Shown: positions 1 through 7,559 of the stretch, piece after piece | How positions within the stretch are numbered: position 1 is the stretch's first letter | Layout: every line of letters starts with the position of its first letter | DNA from: a bacterium | GTDB lineage: Bacteria > Planctomycetota > J058 > JAJDCP01 | Length of the DNA: 20,208 bases | NCBI GenBank assembly: GCA_030428695.1 | Contig: JAUIEM010000163.1 | Location: 1 to 20,208 of the forward strand | Reading direction: 5' to 3' | The notes under the pieces: model-generated | What the model saw: the letters and a program-made list of their open reading frames with translations, nothing else | Databases searched by the model: none | Told to the model about the DNA's origin: nothing | Translations under genes and position numbers: made by a program

Positions 1-1742
1 TGGCGGTACTCCCCCCAACCCTGCGCGACGTTCTGGTAGACCGGTTGATTGATTCCTGTCGTCAGAAGGAGATGGCGTCCGTCCGGGTCACAGATGTCCT
101 CGAGGAAGTCCTCCGCCAGGAAGGGCCGCTCGTCGATCGTCAGGCGGCGGTTCCGGTCCTCGTCGAGCAGGTTCACCAGATCGTCCGGCATGTAGCTGTG
201 CAGACCGAAACCCGTGTCGAGGATCACGACGACGTTCTCGGAGCCGAGCTTGTCGATCAGGTCGATCAACCCGGGGTCGGGCGGCAGCCGGGGGTCGTTG
301 GGATCGCCACGGCGCCTGAGCTCGAGCCCCGTGCCCTCCAGGTTGGAGGTCGACGCGTCCGACGGCAGGAAGTACTTCCGATACTGGTCGGACTCGACGC
401 CGGCGGAATCCGGCCCGATCGGCAACAGAGCTCCGCTCGCATCGCGCGGACCGTCGATCGCGGACTGGCCCGCGAGGTAGATGACGATCAGGTCATCGTC
501 CAGCGTCTTCGTTCCCTGCAACGCCTCGAAAGCCTTGACGATATTGGCTTTGGTCGCGTTCTCCCTCCCGATCAGCGCCTTGACCTGGCTCTTGGGGAAG
601 TCGCAATCGAGCAGGAACTTCTGCATCTCGGCGGCATCGCCCTCGGCGAAGTTGACGAGCTCTTCGCCTTCGTAGGAGCGCTGCTTCAGAGCGTCGTCCC
701 TGTAATCGTTGACGCCGACGACGATCGCCCATGCTTTCGGTGCCGCCGATTCGAAGGCCTCGAGAGCGCCCTCTTCGTCGATCTGGCCGAAGAAGTTCCG
801 ATCCATCAGATCGGCGAGCTCTGCGACGACCTCCGCCAGCGCGGGCGGCGTGACGACCTCGGAGACGTTCTCGTAGTTGCCCTCGGTCAGCACGCCCCAG
901 GACTGTCCGAACATCCGCACCGTCACCGCGGACCACAGGACCGTGAGCGTCACGCCCATGTCGACATCGTCGACATCGTCTTCTATGTCGTGTTCTGCTG
1001 TGGGAGCGTACACCAACGCCCCGCTGTCGAAGAGCGCCTGCCGGATCTCCACTTCGTCCTGGACGTTCTGCTCCTGGAGCCGGCGCATGGTCGACGCCGC
1101 GAGCCGCACGTTGTAGATCTCGAGCTCGACCTCCAGGAAGGAGTGGAAGGTCTCGTCAGGCACGAAGTAGGTCGGGATCCAGGCGAAGATCCAGCCGATC
1201 AGCCCCGGGATCCACCACGCGTCGTTGCTGCCGGTGTAGGCGACGTAGTTCCGGGTCACCTTCGGGACGATCAGGTAGTCGTAGAACTCGGAGTCGGCCT
1301 CGGGCAGGAGCCAGATGCCGGCCTGACCGCGGGTGCCGATGTAGGGCCGAGGGTCGAGCTCCCGGAACATGTTCAGCCCGCTGAGGGGCGCACCCGACTC
1401 GTCCACGGCCTCTGCGCCCAGCGCGCGGATGAGGGCCGCCGTCACATCGGTCTCGGTCGTCGTGACCGGCAGCTTGTAGACGTTCTCGGGGTTGACCTGT
1501 CCGAAGGCCTGCGGGATCAGATCTTTGTCTTCCTCCAGGAAGAAGCTGCCCGCCCCCTCGAAGTCCTGGACGGTCGGGGTCACGCCGACCTTCAGCGGCA
1601 GCGGGTAGCGGAAGAGCTGGCTGTTGCCGCTCCTCTTCGCCTGGTCGAACGTCGTCCTCTTCAAGACGTCGCGTTCCTGGGGCGCCCGGCACCCCGCCAG
1701 CAGCACCAACGCGACCGCGAGGCCCGAGGTCAACCAGCGCAT
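1..1742 (-). CDS. Caspase-like (peptidase C14 fold) lipoprotein, probably catalytically dead; C-terminus off the left edge
   Basis: The frame is open for 580 codons from ATG at 1742 to the window edge without a stop. A GGGAG ribosome site lies just upstream. Residues 1-18 are a lipoprotein signal peptide ending in the lipobox LAGC (Cys18), so the protein is probably anchored to a membrane outside the cytoplasm. Residues about 60-320 match no family I recognise and include a hydrophobic, Trp-rich stretch (about 175-193). Residues about 336-530 have the caspase/paracaspase layout: beta-1 AWAIVVGVNDY (337-347), the second core strand LIVIYLAGQSA (418-428) and a third strand VVVILDTGFG (504-513). 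In active members these strands end in a GHG and a D-[SA]-C. Here the His position is Gln426 and the Cys position is Gly511. It is the last visible gene of the kinase operon, 35 nt after the kinase stop. The fold assignment is by motif only; a binding or scaffold role is inference. Confidence 0.75.
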   Translation of the reverse strand, partial: MRWLTSGLAVALVLLAGCRAPQERDVLKRTTFDQAKRSGNSQLFRYPLPLKVGVTPTVQDFEGAGSFFLEEDKDLIPQAFGQVNPENVYKLPVTTTETDVTAALIRALGAEAVDESGAPLSGLNMFRELDPRPYIGTRGQAGIWLLPEADSEFYDYLIVPKVTRNYVAYTGSNDAWWIPGLIGWIFAWIPTYFVPDETFHSFLEVELEIYNVRLAASTMRRLQEQNVQDEVEIRQALFDSGALVYAPTAEHDIEDDVDDVDMGVTLTVLWSAVTVRMFGQSWGVLTEGNYENVSEVVTPPALAEVVAELADLMDRNFFGQIDEEGALEAFESAAPKAWAIVVGVNDYRDDALKQRSYEGEELVNFAEGDAAEMQKFLLDCDFPKSQVKALIGRENATKANIVKAFEALQGTKTLDDDLIVIYLAGQSAIDGPRDASGALLPIGPDSAGVESDQYRKYFLPSDASTSNLEGTGLELRRRGDPNDPRLPPDPGLIDLIDKLGSENVVVILDTGFGLHSYMPDDLVNLLDEDRNRRLTIDERPFLAEDFLEDICDPDGRHLLLTTGINQPVYQNVAQGWGEYR

Positions 1743-1777
1743 TTCAGTTCTCCCTGCGTAGGGCGAGGCGTCGCCAC

Positions 1778-4700
1778 TCACTTTCCCTGGCCGTCCTTCT
1801 TCTCGTAGGCGTCGCGCACACAGCGGAAGCCGACATCGGTCCAGTAGTCGTTCGCGCTGCGCGCGTCGCGGATTGTGGTCTCAAAGGCCTGGACGTAGTA
1901 GTCGGGCAGCATGAACGAACCGCCACGCACGACGCGGAGCACCTCCGGAGCGTTGTAGCCCTTCTCGTCGTTGGTCGAGCCTTCGTAGGCGCGGTAGTAG
2001 GCCAGACCGTCTGGGCCCTCGTAGCCCTGGGTCCACTCGAACACGTTGCCGGCCATGTTGACCGCGCCGTAGCGGCTCGCGCCCTCTCGGCCGGAGCTGA
2101 CGGGGAAGACCACCTCGGCGCCGTCGAAGCCGGGCTTGCAGTTGCACTTGCTCTCCTGAAAGGTGTTGCCCCAGGGGAAGATGTACTTGTCCGAGGGATT
2201 CTTGCAGAGCGGACCCCAGGCGGCGGCCTTCTCCCACTCCTGCTCGGTCGGGACCCGCTTGCCGCACCAGTTGGCGTAGGCGACGGCATCCCAGTACCGG
2301 ACACCGGTCACCGGATCGGTCGGCTTCCCGCCCGGGCGGTCGATGCTCTCCCAGTTCGCCGGGAGGTGCTGGCCAGGGGTCGGATCGTTGGCGATGTCCG
2401 AGTACCGCGCGGGATCGTTGATCGTCGCCCGGAGGAAGGCCTGGTACTCGAGGATGCTGACCTCTTCCTTGTCGATGAAGTAGGCGTCGGTCTCTTGCGG
2501 GTGCTGCGGGTGGGCGTCGAGCCAGCGGTTCTGGTCGTCGGTCCCCATCGGGAAGGTGCCCGCGTTGACGAACACCATCGAGGTCGTCTCCTCGTGCAGC
2601 AGCGCGAAGGAGGCGTTCTCCTCCTGCAGGTCGACCGCGGCCTCGTACTTGGTGAAGTTCGCCGCCTCATCGGAGCCGAGCATCGCGTCGAGCACGCTCC
2701 GGCAGAGCAGGTAGTGCTGGTCGTTGAAGTGTTTGAGCGCGAGGTTGTACTGCTCTGTCGCGGCCTTGTCCGACTCGAGCTCGAGCTCGGCCAGCCGGTC
2801 TTCCAGGGCGTCGGTCGTCCCGGCCGGCCAGTCCTCGTTGTCTTCGAGCTTCAGCAGCTCCTGCTTGGCCGCGGCGGTCTGGTTCCGCTCGACCAGGCTC
2901 TCGACCTCGGCGAGGATCTCACTGATCACGGCCTCGCGCATCGCCGTGATGTCGCGCTCGACGCCCCCGCGCAAGCTGTCAGCCTTCTGCGCGAAGAGCT
3001 CGGCATCGGAGGGTACGTTGCGTGCGAACCGCTGCAGCTCGAGGGAAAAGGTGATGGCGCTGCCGAGATCGAAGTCGCCGCTCTCGGTGTCGTGGCGGTT
3101 CTTCAGGTCCCGGTAGAGGTCACGCGCGTTCCGGAAGGCAGAGGAGTTGAGGTCTTCATCTGCGATCTTCATCGCGAGCAGCTCATTCGCACGCTTGTGC
3201 GCCGGGGTGTCCTTGTACGACTCGGCGTCGACGAAGCCCTGCAGGTGCTCGATGGCCTCGTCGAGGAAGCCCTCTTTCTGCTCGGCGACCCGCGCCCGTC
3301 GGTTGATCTCGGTGTATTGGGTACTCGCGACCTCATGGAGCTGCTGCACCACGCTGTCGTAGTACTCGGAGGCCCCGAGCACCTTCTCTCCGGTGTCGAC
3401 GTTCAACCCGTGGTCGCCCAGCGCGACCAGTTGCTCGGCCAACCCGATCTGTTCGCGGATCTCGTTGGCGAGCGCCTGGTTTTTGTCGTCGTACTCCGAC
3501 GGTTCCTGACGCTCGGCCTTGACCTCGACAAGGAGCTGCTCCGCGTCATTGCGCATCAGGGACACGGTGTTGTTGTGGATGGAGGCCGCGAGGTTCTCGA
3601 GCGCGCGCTCGGCGGCCCGGTCGCGCTCTTCCTCCTTGCGTTTGACCTCATTGAGCGCGGCCTGAAGCTGCTCGAGGCGGCGCGTCCGCACCTTCTCGTT
3701 CTCCGACTGGGCCAGGCTCGTGTCCCCGGTCGGCCGGTATTGGACGAGCAGCTCTTCGAAGGCCGGGATCACATCGGCGAACTGGTTCGCCTCGATGTTC
3801 TCCTTGGTGGAGCTCCGGGTCGCGGCGAGCGCCTCGCCGATCTCCTTGTCGAGCGCGATCGCGGCGTCTTCGCGGCGCTGCTGCGCTTCCTGGGCGAGGC
3901 GTTTGTCCTCGATCTCCTGCTGGCGCGCCTGGTAGTCGACGTACATGTTGCCGCCGACCATGGCACCGAGGGCCAGCACCGCCACCGCGATCAGCGAGGC
4001 GACGATCCACACCTTCTTGCCGCCGGCCTCGTCGTAGACCTCGTCGACCCGGCGGCGCTTCGCGACCTTCTTGTTCTCGCGCAGGCGCTGGAGGTCCTTC
4101 TGGATCTCCTCGATCGTGTGGTAGCGGTACTTGGCCTTCTTGGCCATCATGTTCGCGACCAGGTTCGACATGCCCTCGGGCACCTCGTCGCACACCTCGT
4201 GGACCATCGGCGGCACCGTCTTGAGGTGCTGCAGCATGATCGTCATCTGGGTGTCGCCGGCGAACGGCGTCTGGCCGGTCAGCATGAAGTAGACGCTGAC
4301 ACCGAGCGAGTAGATGTCCGAGCGGTGGTCGACCTCGAGGCCCTTGCACTGCTCCGGCGACATGTAGTGCGGCGTACCGAGGATGAAGCCCGCCCGGGTG
4401 ACCTCGGACTGGGCGTCGATCTCGCGCGCCAGACCGAAGTCGGCGATCTTGATCGCGCCGGACTCCATCGACACCATCACGTTGTCCGGCTTGATGTCGC
4501 GGTGGACGATGCCCTTGTCGTGGGCGGCCTTCAAGCCCTTGAGGGTCTCCTCGAGGATCGCGGTGACCTCGCGGGTGTCGAGCTTGCCCTCGTTGCGGAT
4601 CATGTCGCGGATCGAGGTTCCCGCGACGTACTCCATCACGATGTAGTTCAGCTCGCCGCCGACGTCGTAGTCGAGCACCTTGACGACGTTGGGGTGGTCG

Positions 4701-7081
4701 ATCGACCCGGCCGTCTCGGCCTCGCGCTTGAAGCGCCCCATCTCGTCTTCGGTGACTTCCATCGACAGGACCTTGATGGCGACGGCCTCTTTGTCCGACA
4801 GGCGCGTCGCCTTGTAGACGGCACCCATACCGCCCTGGCCCAGCTTGCTGATGATCTTGTACTGCTCGCCGATCTGCTTCTGGATCTCGGCGATCTTCTC
4901 TTTGCCCTCTTCGCGCTTGATGCGCTCGAGCGCCTTGCACACGTCCTTGGCCGACTGGAAGCGGTCTTCCGGCCGCTTCGCCATCATCTTGTAGACGACG
5001 CTGACGACGCTGCCCGGGATGTCCGGGTTGTACTCGCGCGGGTTCAGGGGATCCTGGTCGAGATGCTTCTGCATGATCTCGAGCGCAGAATCGCCGATGA
5101 ACGGCATCTTCCCGGTGACCAGCGCGTAGAAGGTCGCACCGAGCGAGTAGATGTCCGAGCGGCTGTCGACCTTCTCGCCGGCGCACTGCTCCGGCGACAT
5201 GTAGGCGGGCGTACCGAGGATCTGGCCGACCTTGGTCAGCTCCTGCATCTCGGAGCCGCCGCGGGCGAGACCGAAGTCCGTGATCTTCACGTCCTTGGTC
5301 TTGTCGACCAGCATCAGGTTCTCGGGCTTGATGTCGCGGTGGACGATGTTGCGCGCGTGCGCCTCGGCCAGGCCTTCGGCGGCATCGGCGATGATCGACA
5401 CCGCCTTCTCGATCGGGAAGGGACCCTTCTCCTTGAGATACTCGTCGAGGCCCTTGCCCTTGACGTACTCCATCTCGATGAAGTGGTAGCCCTTCTCGTG
5501 GCCGACGTTGTGGACCGCGACGATCGCCTTGTGGTTCAGCTCGGCCGCCGAGCGCGCCTCACGGATGAAGCGCTGGATCAGCTGCTGGTTCGAGGCGAGG
5601 TGCGGCGAGATGACCTTGATCGCGACATCGCGCTTCAGGCCGAGGTGACGGGCCTTGAACACCGCGCCCATACCGCCCTGGCCGAGCAGCTTGCCGATCT
5701 GGCAGCCGCCGATGACCTCGCCGATCAGCGGGTGGTTCTTCTTCGAGCGGCTGCGCTTCCCCGACTGCGAGCCGGAGCCGGAACCCGAGCCCGCGCCCGC
5801 CTGCGAGCCGGAGCCCGAGCCGGTGCGACTGCGCCGACGCCGCACACCGCTGGCCGGGGTCTTCGCCTGGCGGTGGGCGAGGTGGTCGCCGGAGCTGACA
5901 TCCCCGAAGTCCATGAAGGTCTGGCGCAGGACGCCCGAGCCGGAGCCGGACATGTTGCCGAAGCCGCTGCCGCTGTCGGAGCCCGGATGGGTCCCGCTGT
6001 CGACGAAGGTGCGCATCGAGTCGGAGGACTGCGACTCGCTGCCCGCCTCCATGTCGATGAACGTCTGGGCCGAGTCGTCGAAGTCGACGTCGGTCGGCAC
6101 GTCGGGGTAGTCACCCTCGGTGGGCGGCACCGCGAGGCCGTTGTCGTCGACCTCCATGAACGTCGGCTGGGACTCGAAGTCTTCGTGCGAGAGCTCGGGA
6201 GACGGGCCGAAGGAGGGATAATCCTCGGTGCCCGCCGGCGTCTCGATGAAGGTCTGCGCCATCTGGAAGTCGCCGGAGTCGCCGAAGCCGGCGGTCTCGC
6301 TGGAGACGTTTCCGCCGCCGACCTCGGTGCGCGCGGCCTGGAACTCCTGCGCGGTCGGGTAGCGGCGCTCGAGGCCGGTCTTGTGCTTCTTCTTGCCGCT
6401 GACACCCGGGTCGGTCTTCGCCTCGCGCTCGTCGAGGTCGGGCACGACCATGTCCTTGGCCGTGCGGCGCCGCTTCGGCGGGGGCAGGGTGAAGGCCGCG
6501 GTCGCCGTCGCGTCGAGCTCTTTGACCTCGTCCTGGTTCGCGTAGCCGCGCTCGATCAGCAGGTTCGACAGCGACTGCGTCGGGTCGATGCGCTTGAGGT
6601 TCTCGACCTCTTTGAGCTGCTTGAAGCTGATCACGCCGGACTTGACCAGGCCGAGCGCCCGGGTCGTCTCCTTGACGCGGGCCTTCTTGACCTTCTGCGT
6701 CTTGTCGACGAGCGCCTGCAGGTCTTCCTCGGTGATGAAGCCCTTCTCGATCAGCACCTCGTGGACGTTCCGCTCACCGTTCGACAGCCGCGCGACCTTG
6801 TCGGCCTCGTTGAGCTGCTTGAAGGTGATCTTGCCCGCCGAGACCAGCTGGACCGGGCGGATCTTCGCGAACGGGTTCGAGGCCGTCTGCTTGCGCACGA
6901 GCAGGCACGAGTCGAGCTGCTCGGATTTCGCGTAGCCGCGCGTGACCGCCGCCGTGTAGAGGTCGTTTTCCTCTCCGGCCAGCACGGCCTTCTCGCATTC
7001 GTTCAGTTGTCGGAAGGTCAGGACGCCGTCCTTCAGAAGGCGCGCTGTCGACAGCTTCTTCTTGCGCTTCGTCCTGCTCAT
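1778..7081 (-). CDS. Transmembrane Ser/Thr protein kinase with two tandem kinase domains and a C-terminal FGE-sulfatase-like domain
   Basis: 1767 aa; ATG at 7081 preceded by GGAG. Residues 15-186 carry three repeats of about 42 residues (15-56, 79-121, 145-186) with the pattern G-[VKI]-[LI]-[TS]-F-[RK]-Q-L and a later [RK]-G-[YF]; they resemble the N-terminal modules of GspE/MshE ATPases. Residues 200-450 are low-complexity, Gly/Ser-rich, with five T-F-[IMV]-[DE] motifs. Kinase 1 spans about 455-722: GQGGMG 467-472, Lys489, HRD 581-583, DFG 602-604. Kinase 2 spans about 741-1001: GQGGMG 748-753, Lys770, HRD 860-862, DFG 881-883. Both keep every catalytic residue (Hanks/PknB type). A single membrane segment lies at about 1024-1048, then a coiled-coil/helical stalk to about 1490, then an FGE-like domain (about 1501-1758) with RVPTEQEWEKAA, NMAGNVFEW and RVVRGGSF. 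Topology implies cytoplasmic kinases and an outside sensor. Domain calls are firm; the signal and targets are unknown. Confidence 0.95.
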   Translation of the reverse strand: MSRTKRKKKLSTARLLKDGVLTFRQLNECEKAVLAGEENDLYTAAVTRGYAKSEQLDSCLLVRKQTASNPFAKIRPVQLVSAGKITFKQLNEADKVARLSNGERNVHEVLIEKGFITEEDLQALVDKTQKVKKARVKETTRALGLVKSGVISFKQLKEVENLKRIDPTQSLSNLLIERGYANQDEVKELDATATAAFTLPPPKRRRTAKDMVVPDLDEREAKTDPGVSGKKKHKTGLERRYPTAQEFQAARTEVGGGNVSSETAGFGDSGDFQMAQTFIETPAGTEDYPSFGPSPELSHEDFESQPTFMEVDDNGLAVPPTEGDYPDVPTDVDFDDSAQTFIDMEAGSESQSSDSMRTFVDSGTHPGSDSGSGFGNMSGSGSGVLRQTFMDFGDVSSGDHLAHRQAKTPASGVRRRRSRTGSGSGSQAGAGSGSGSGSQSGKRSRSKKNHPLIGEVIGGCQIGKLLGQGGMGAVFKARHLGLKRDVAIKVISPHLASNQQLIQRFIREARSAAELNHKAIVAVHNVGHEKGYHFIEMEYVKGKGLDEYLKEKGPFPIEKAVSIIADAAEGLAEAHARNIVHRDIKPENLMLVDKTKDVKITDFGLARGGSEMQELTKVGQILGTPAYMSPEQCAGEKVDSRSDIYSLGATFYALVTGKMPFIGDSALEIMQKHLDQDPLNPREYNPDIPGSVVSVVYKMMAKRPEDRFQSAKDVCKALERIKREEGKEKIAEIQKQIGEQYKIISKLGQGGMGAVYKATRLSDKEAVAIKVLSMEVTEDEMGRFKREAETAGSIDHPNVVKVLDYDVGGELNYIVMEYVAGTSIRDMIRNEGKLDTREVTAILEETLKGLKAAHDKGIVHRDIKPDNVMVSMESGAIKIADFGLAREIDAQSEVTRAGFILGTPHYMSPEQCKGLEVDHRSDIYSLGVSVYFMLTGQTPFAGDTQMTIMLQHLKTVPPMVHEVCDEVPEGMSNLVANMMAKKAKYRYHTIEEIQKDLQRLRENKKVAKRRRVDEVYDEAGGKKVWIVASLIAVAVLALGAMVGGNMYVDYQARQQEIEDKRLAQEAQQRREDAAIALDKEIGEALAATRSSTKENIEANQFADVIPAFEELLVQYRPTGDTSLAQSENEKVRTRRLEQLQAALNEVKRKEEERDRAAERALENLAASIHNNTVSLMRNDAEQLLVEVKAERQEPSEYDDKNQALANEIREQIGLAEQLVALGDHGLNVDTGEKVLGASEYYDSVVQQLHEVASTQYTEINRRARVAEQKEGFLDEAIEHLQGFVDAESYKDTPAHKRANELLAMKIADEDLNSSAFRNARDLYRDLKNRHDTESGDFDLGSAITFSLELQRFARNVPSDAELFAQKADSLRGGVERDITAMREAVISEILAEVESLVERNQTAAAKQELLKLEDNEDWPAGTTDALEDRLAELELESDKAATEQYNLALKHFNDQHYLLCRSVLDAMLGSDEAANFTKYEAAVDLQEENASFALLHEETTSMVFVNAGTFPMGTDDQNRWLDAHPQHPQETDAYFIDKEEVSILEYQAFLRATINDPARYSDIANDPTPGQHLPANWESIDRPGGKPTDPVTGVRYWDAVAYANWCGKRVPTEQEWEKAAAWGPLCKNPSDKYIFPWGNTFQESKCNCKPGFDGAEVVFPVSSGREGASRYGAVNMAGNVFEWTQGYEGPDGLAYYRAYEGSTNDEKGYNAPEVLRVVRGGSFMLPDYYVQAFETTIRDARSANDYWTDVGFRCVRDAYEKKDGQGK

Positions 7082-7104
7082 CGGTCGTCTCCGGTGGTGT
7101 GCGG

Positions 7105-7380
7105 TCAGGCCTCGGACAGTTCTTGCAGTCTCTGGATCAGTTCGCCGGCACTCTGGAGCTCTTCGCGGGTGTCCTGCAGCTCGCGACGCAGCTCGTTGTT
7201 TTCCTGGCGGAGGCGCTCGAGCTCAGCGGCGTCGGCGCCCCCTCCTCCACCCCCGGAGCTGCCCACCAGCCCCATCAGCTCACTCTCCGACAGCACCTCG
7301 ATGTTGTCGAAACCGGTCTGGCCGAGCTGGGAAAGGCTGATCGTCCTGGACTTGCCCCTGATCTGGTCGAGCAACGACAT
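7105..7380 (-). CDS. Small coiled-coil protein, first gene of the kinase operon
   Basis: 91 aa. ATG at 7380 is chosen because GGAG sits about 8 nt upstream and because an extended -10 promoter lies 50 nt further up; a longer in-frame reading from 7515 would run through that promoter and adds only low-quality sequence. Residues 1-40 are polar, with no motif I recognise. A run of six glycines (about 45-50) leads into a charged heptad-like helix at about 53-90 (ELERLRQENNELRRELQDTR and onward) that should form a parallel coiled coil. No signal peptide or membrane segment. The stop is 23 nt before the kinase start, so the two are almost certainly co-transcribed. A role as an oligomerising partner or substrate of the kinase is inference. 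It is a hypothetical protein by sequence. Confidence 0.8.
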   Translation of the reverse strand: MSLLDQIRGKSRTISLSQLGQTGFDNIEVLSESELMGLVGSSGGGGGGADAAELERLRQENNELRRELQDTREELQSAGELIQRLQELSEA

Positions 7381-7430
7381 GATGTTCTCCGCCACACGGT
7401 TGTAGAGCTGGCTTTGCAAAGAGTCGTCCC

Positions 7431-7459
7431 AGTATAGCAGACACACCAGGGGTGTTCCA
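7431..7459 (-). promoter_or_regulatory. Extended -10 promoter for the coiled-coil/kinase/caspase operon, with a small inverted repeat
   Basis: Read on the minus strand, TGCTATACT (7439-7431) is an extended -10 element (TGn plus TATACT). The hexamer 17 nt upstream, TGGAAC (7459-7454), is only a weak -35. The spacer holds the inverted repeat ACACC-AGG-GGTGT (7443-7455), a possible operator. Predicted start of transcription is near 7424, giving a leader of about 45 nt before the ATG at 7380. Found by eye. Confidence 0.55.
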
Positions 7460-7502
7460 CAACCCCTCTCGAGGACCCGCGAACAGGCTTCCCCGGCCGA
7501 CC

Positions 7503-7531
7503 TTGACGCCCCCACGCCGGAGCGCTAGAGT
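7503..7531 (+). promoter_or_regulatory. Sigma-70-type promoter for the transketolase operon
   Basis: TTGACG (7503-7508) and TAGAGT (7526-7531) are separated by exactly 17 nt, close to the housekeeping consensus. Transcription would begin near 7538, leaving a short leader that contains GGAGG (7544-7548) ahead of the ATG at 7560. It diverges from the kinase operon promoter about 70 nt away, so the 179-nt gap 7381-7559 is a divergent control region. Confidence 0.6.
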
Positions 7532-7559
7532 GCGGCTTTTCCCGGAGGCCCAGGCCACC

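Noticed and set aside
45..1808. A 587-codon plus-strand frame opposite the caspase-like gene
   Set aside because: Low-complexity Arg/Val/Asp-rich product; the opposite strand encodes a lipoprotein with clear signal peptide and fold motifs.
2366..7405. A 1679-codon open frame on the plus strand opposite the kinase gene
   Set aside because: It mirrors the codon bias of the real minus-strand kinase gene, is rich in Leu-Val-Asp-Arg with no domain, and has no ribosome site. Stop codons are rare antisense to GC-rich genes.
7452..7559. Upstream extension of the transketolase to a start at 7452
   Set aside because: The extension covers the probable promoter (7503-7531) and has no conserved sequence or ribosome site; ATG 7560 has both.
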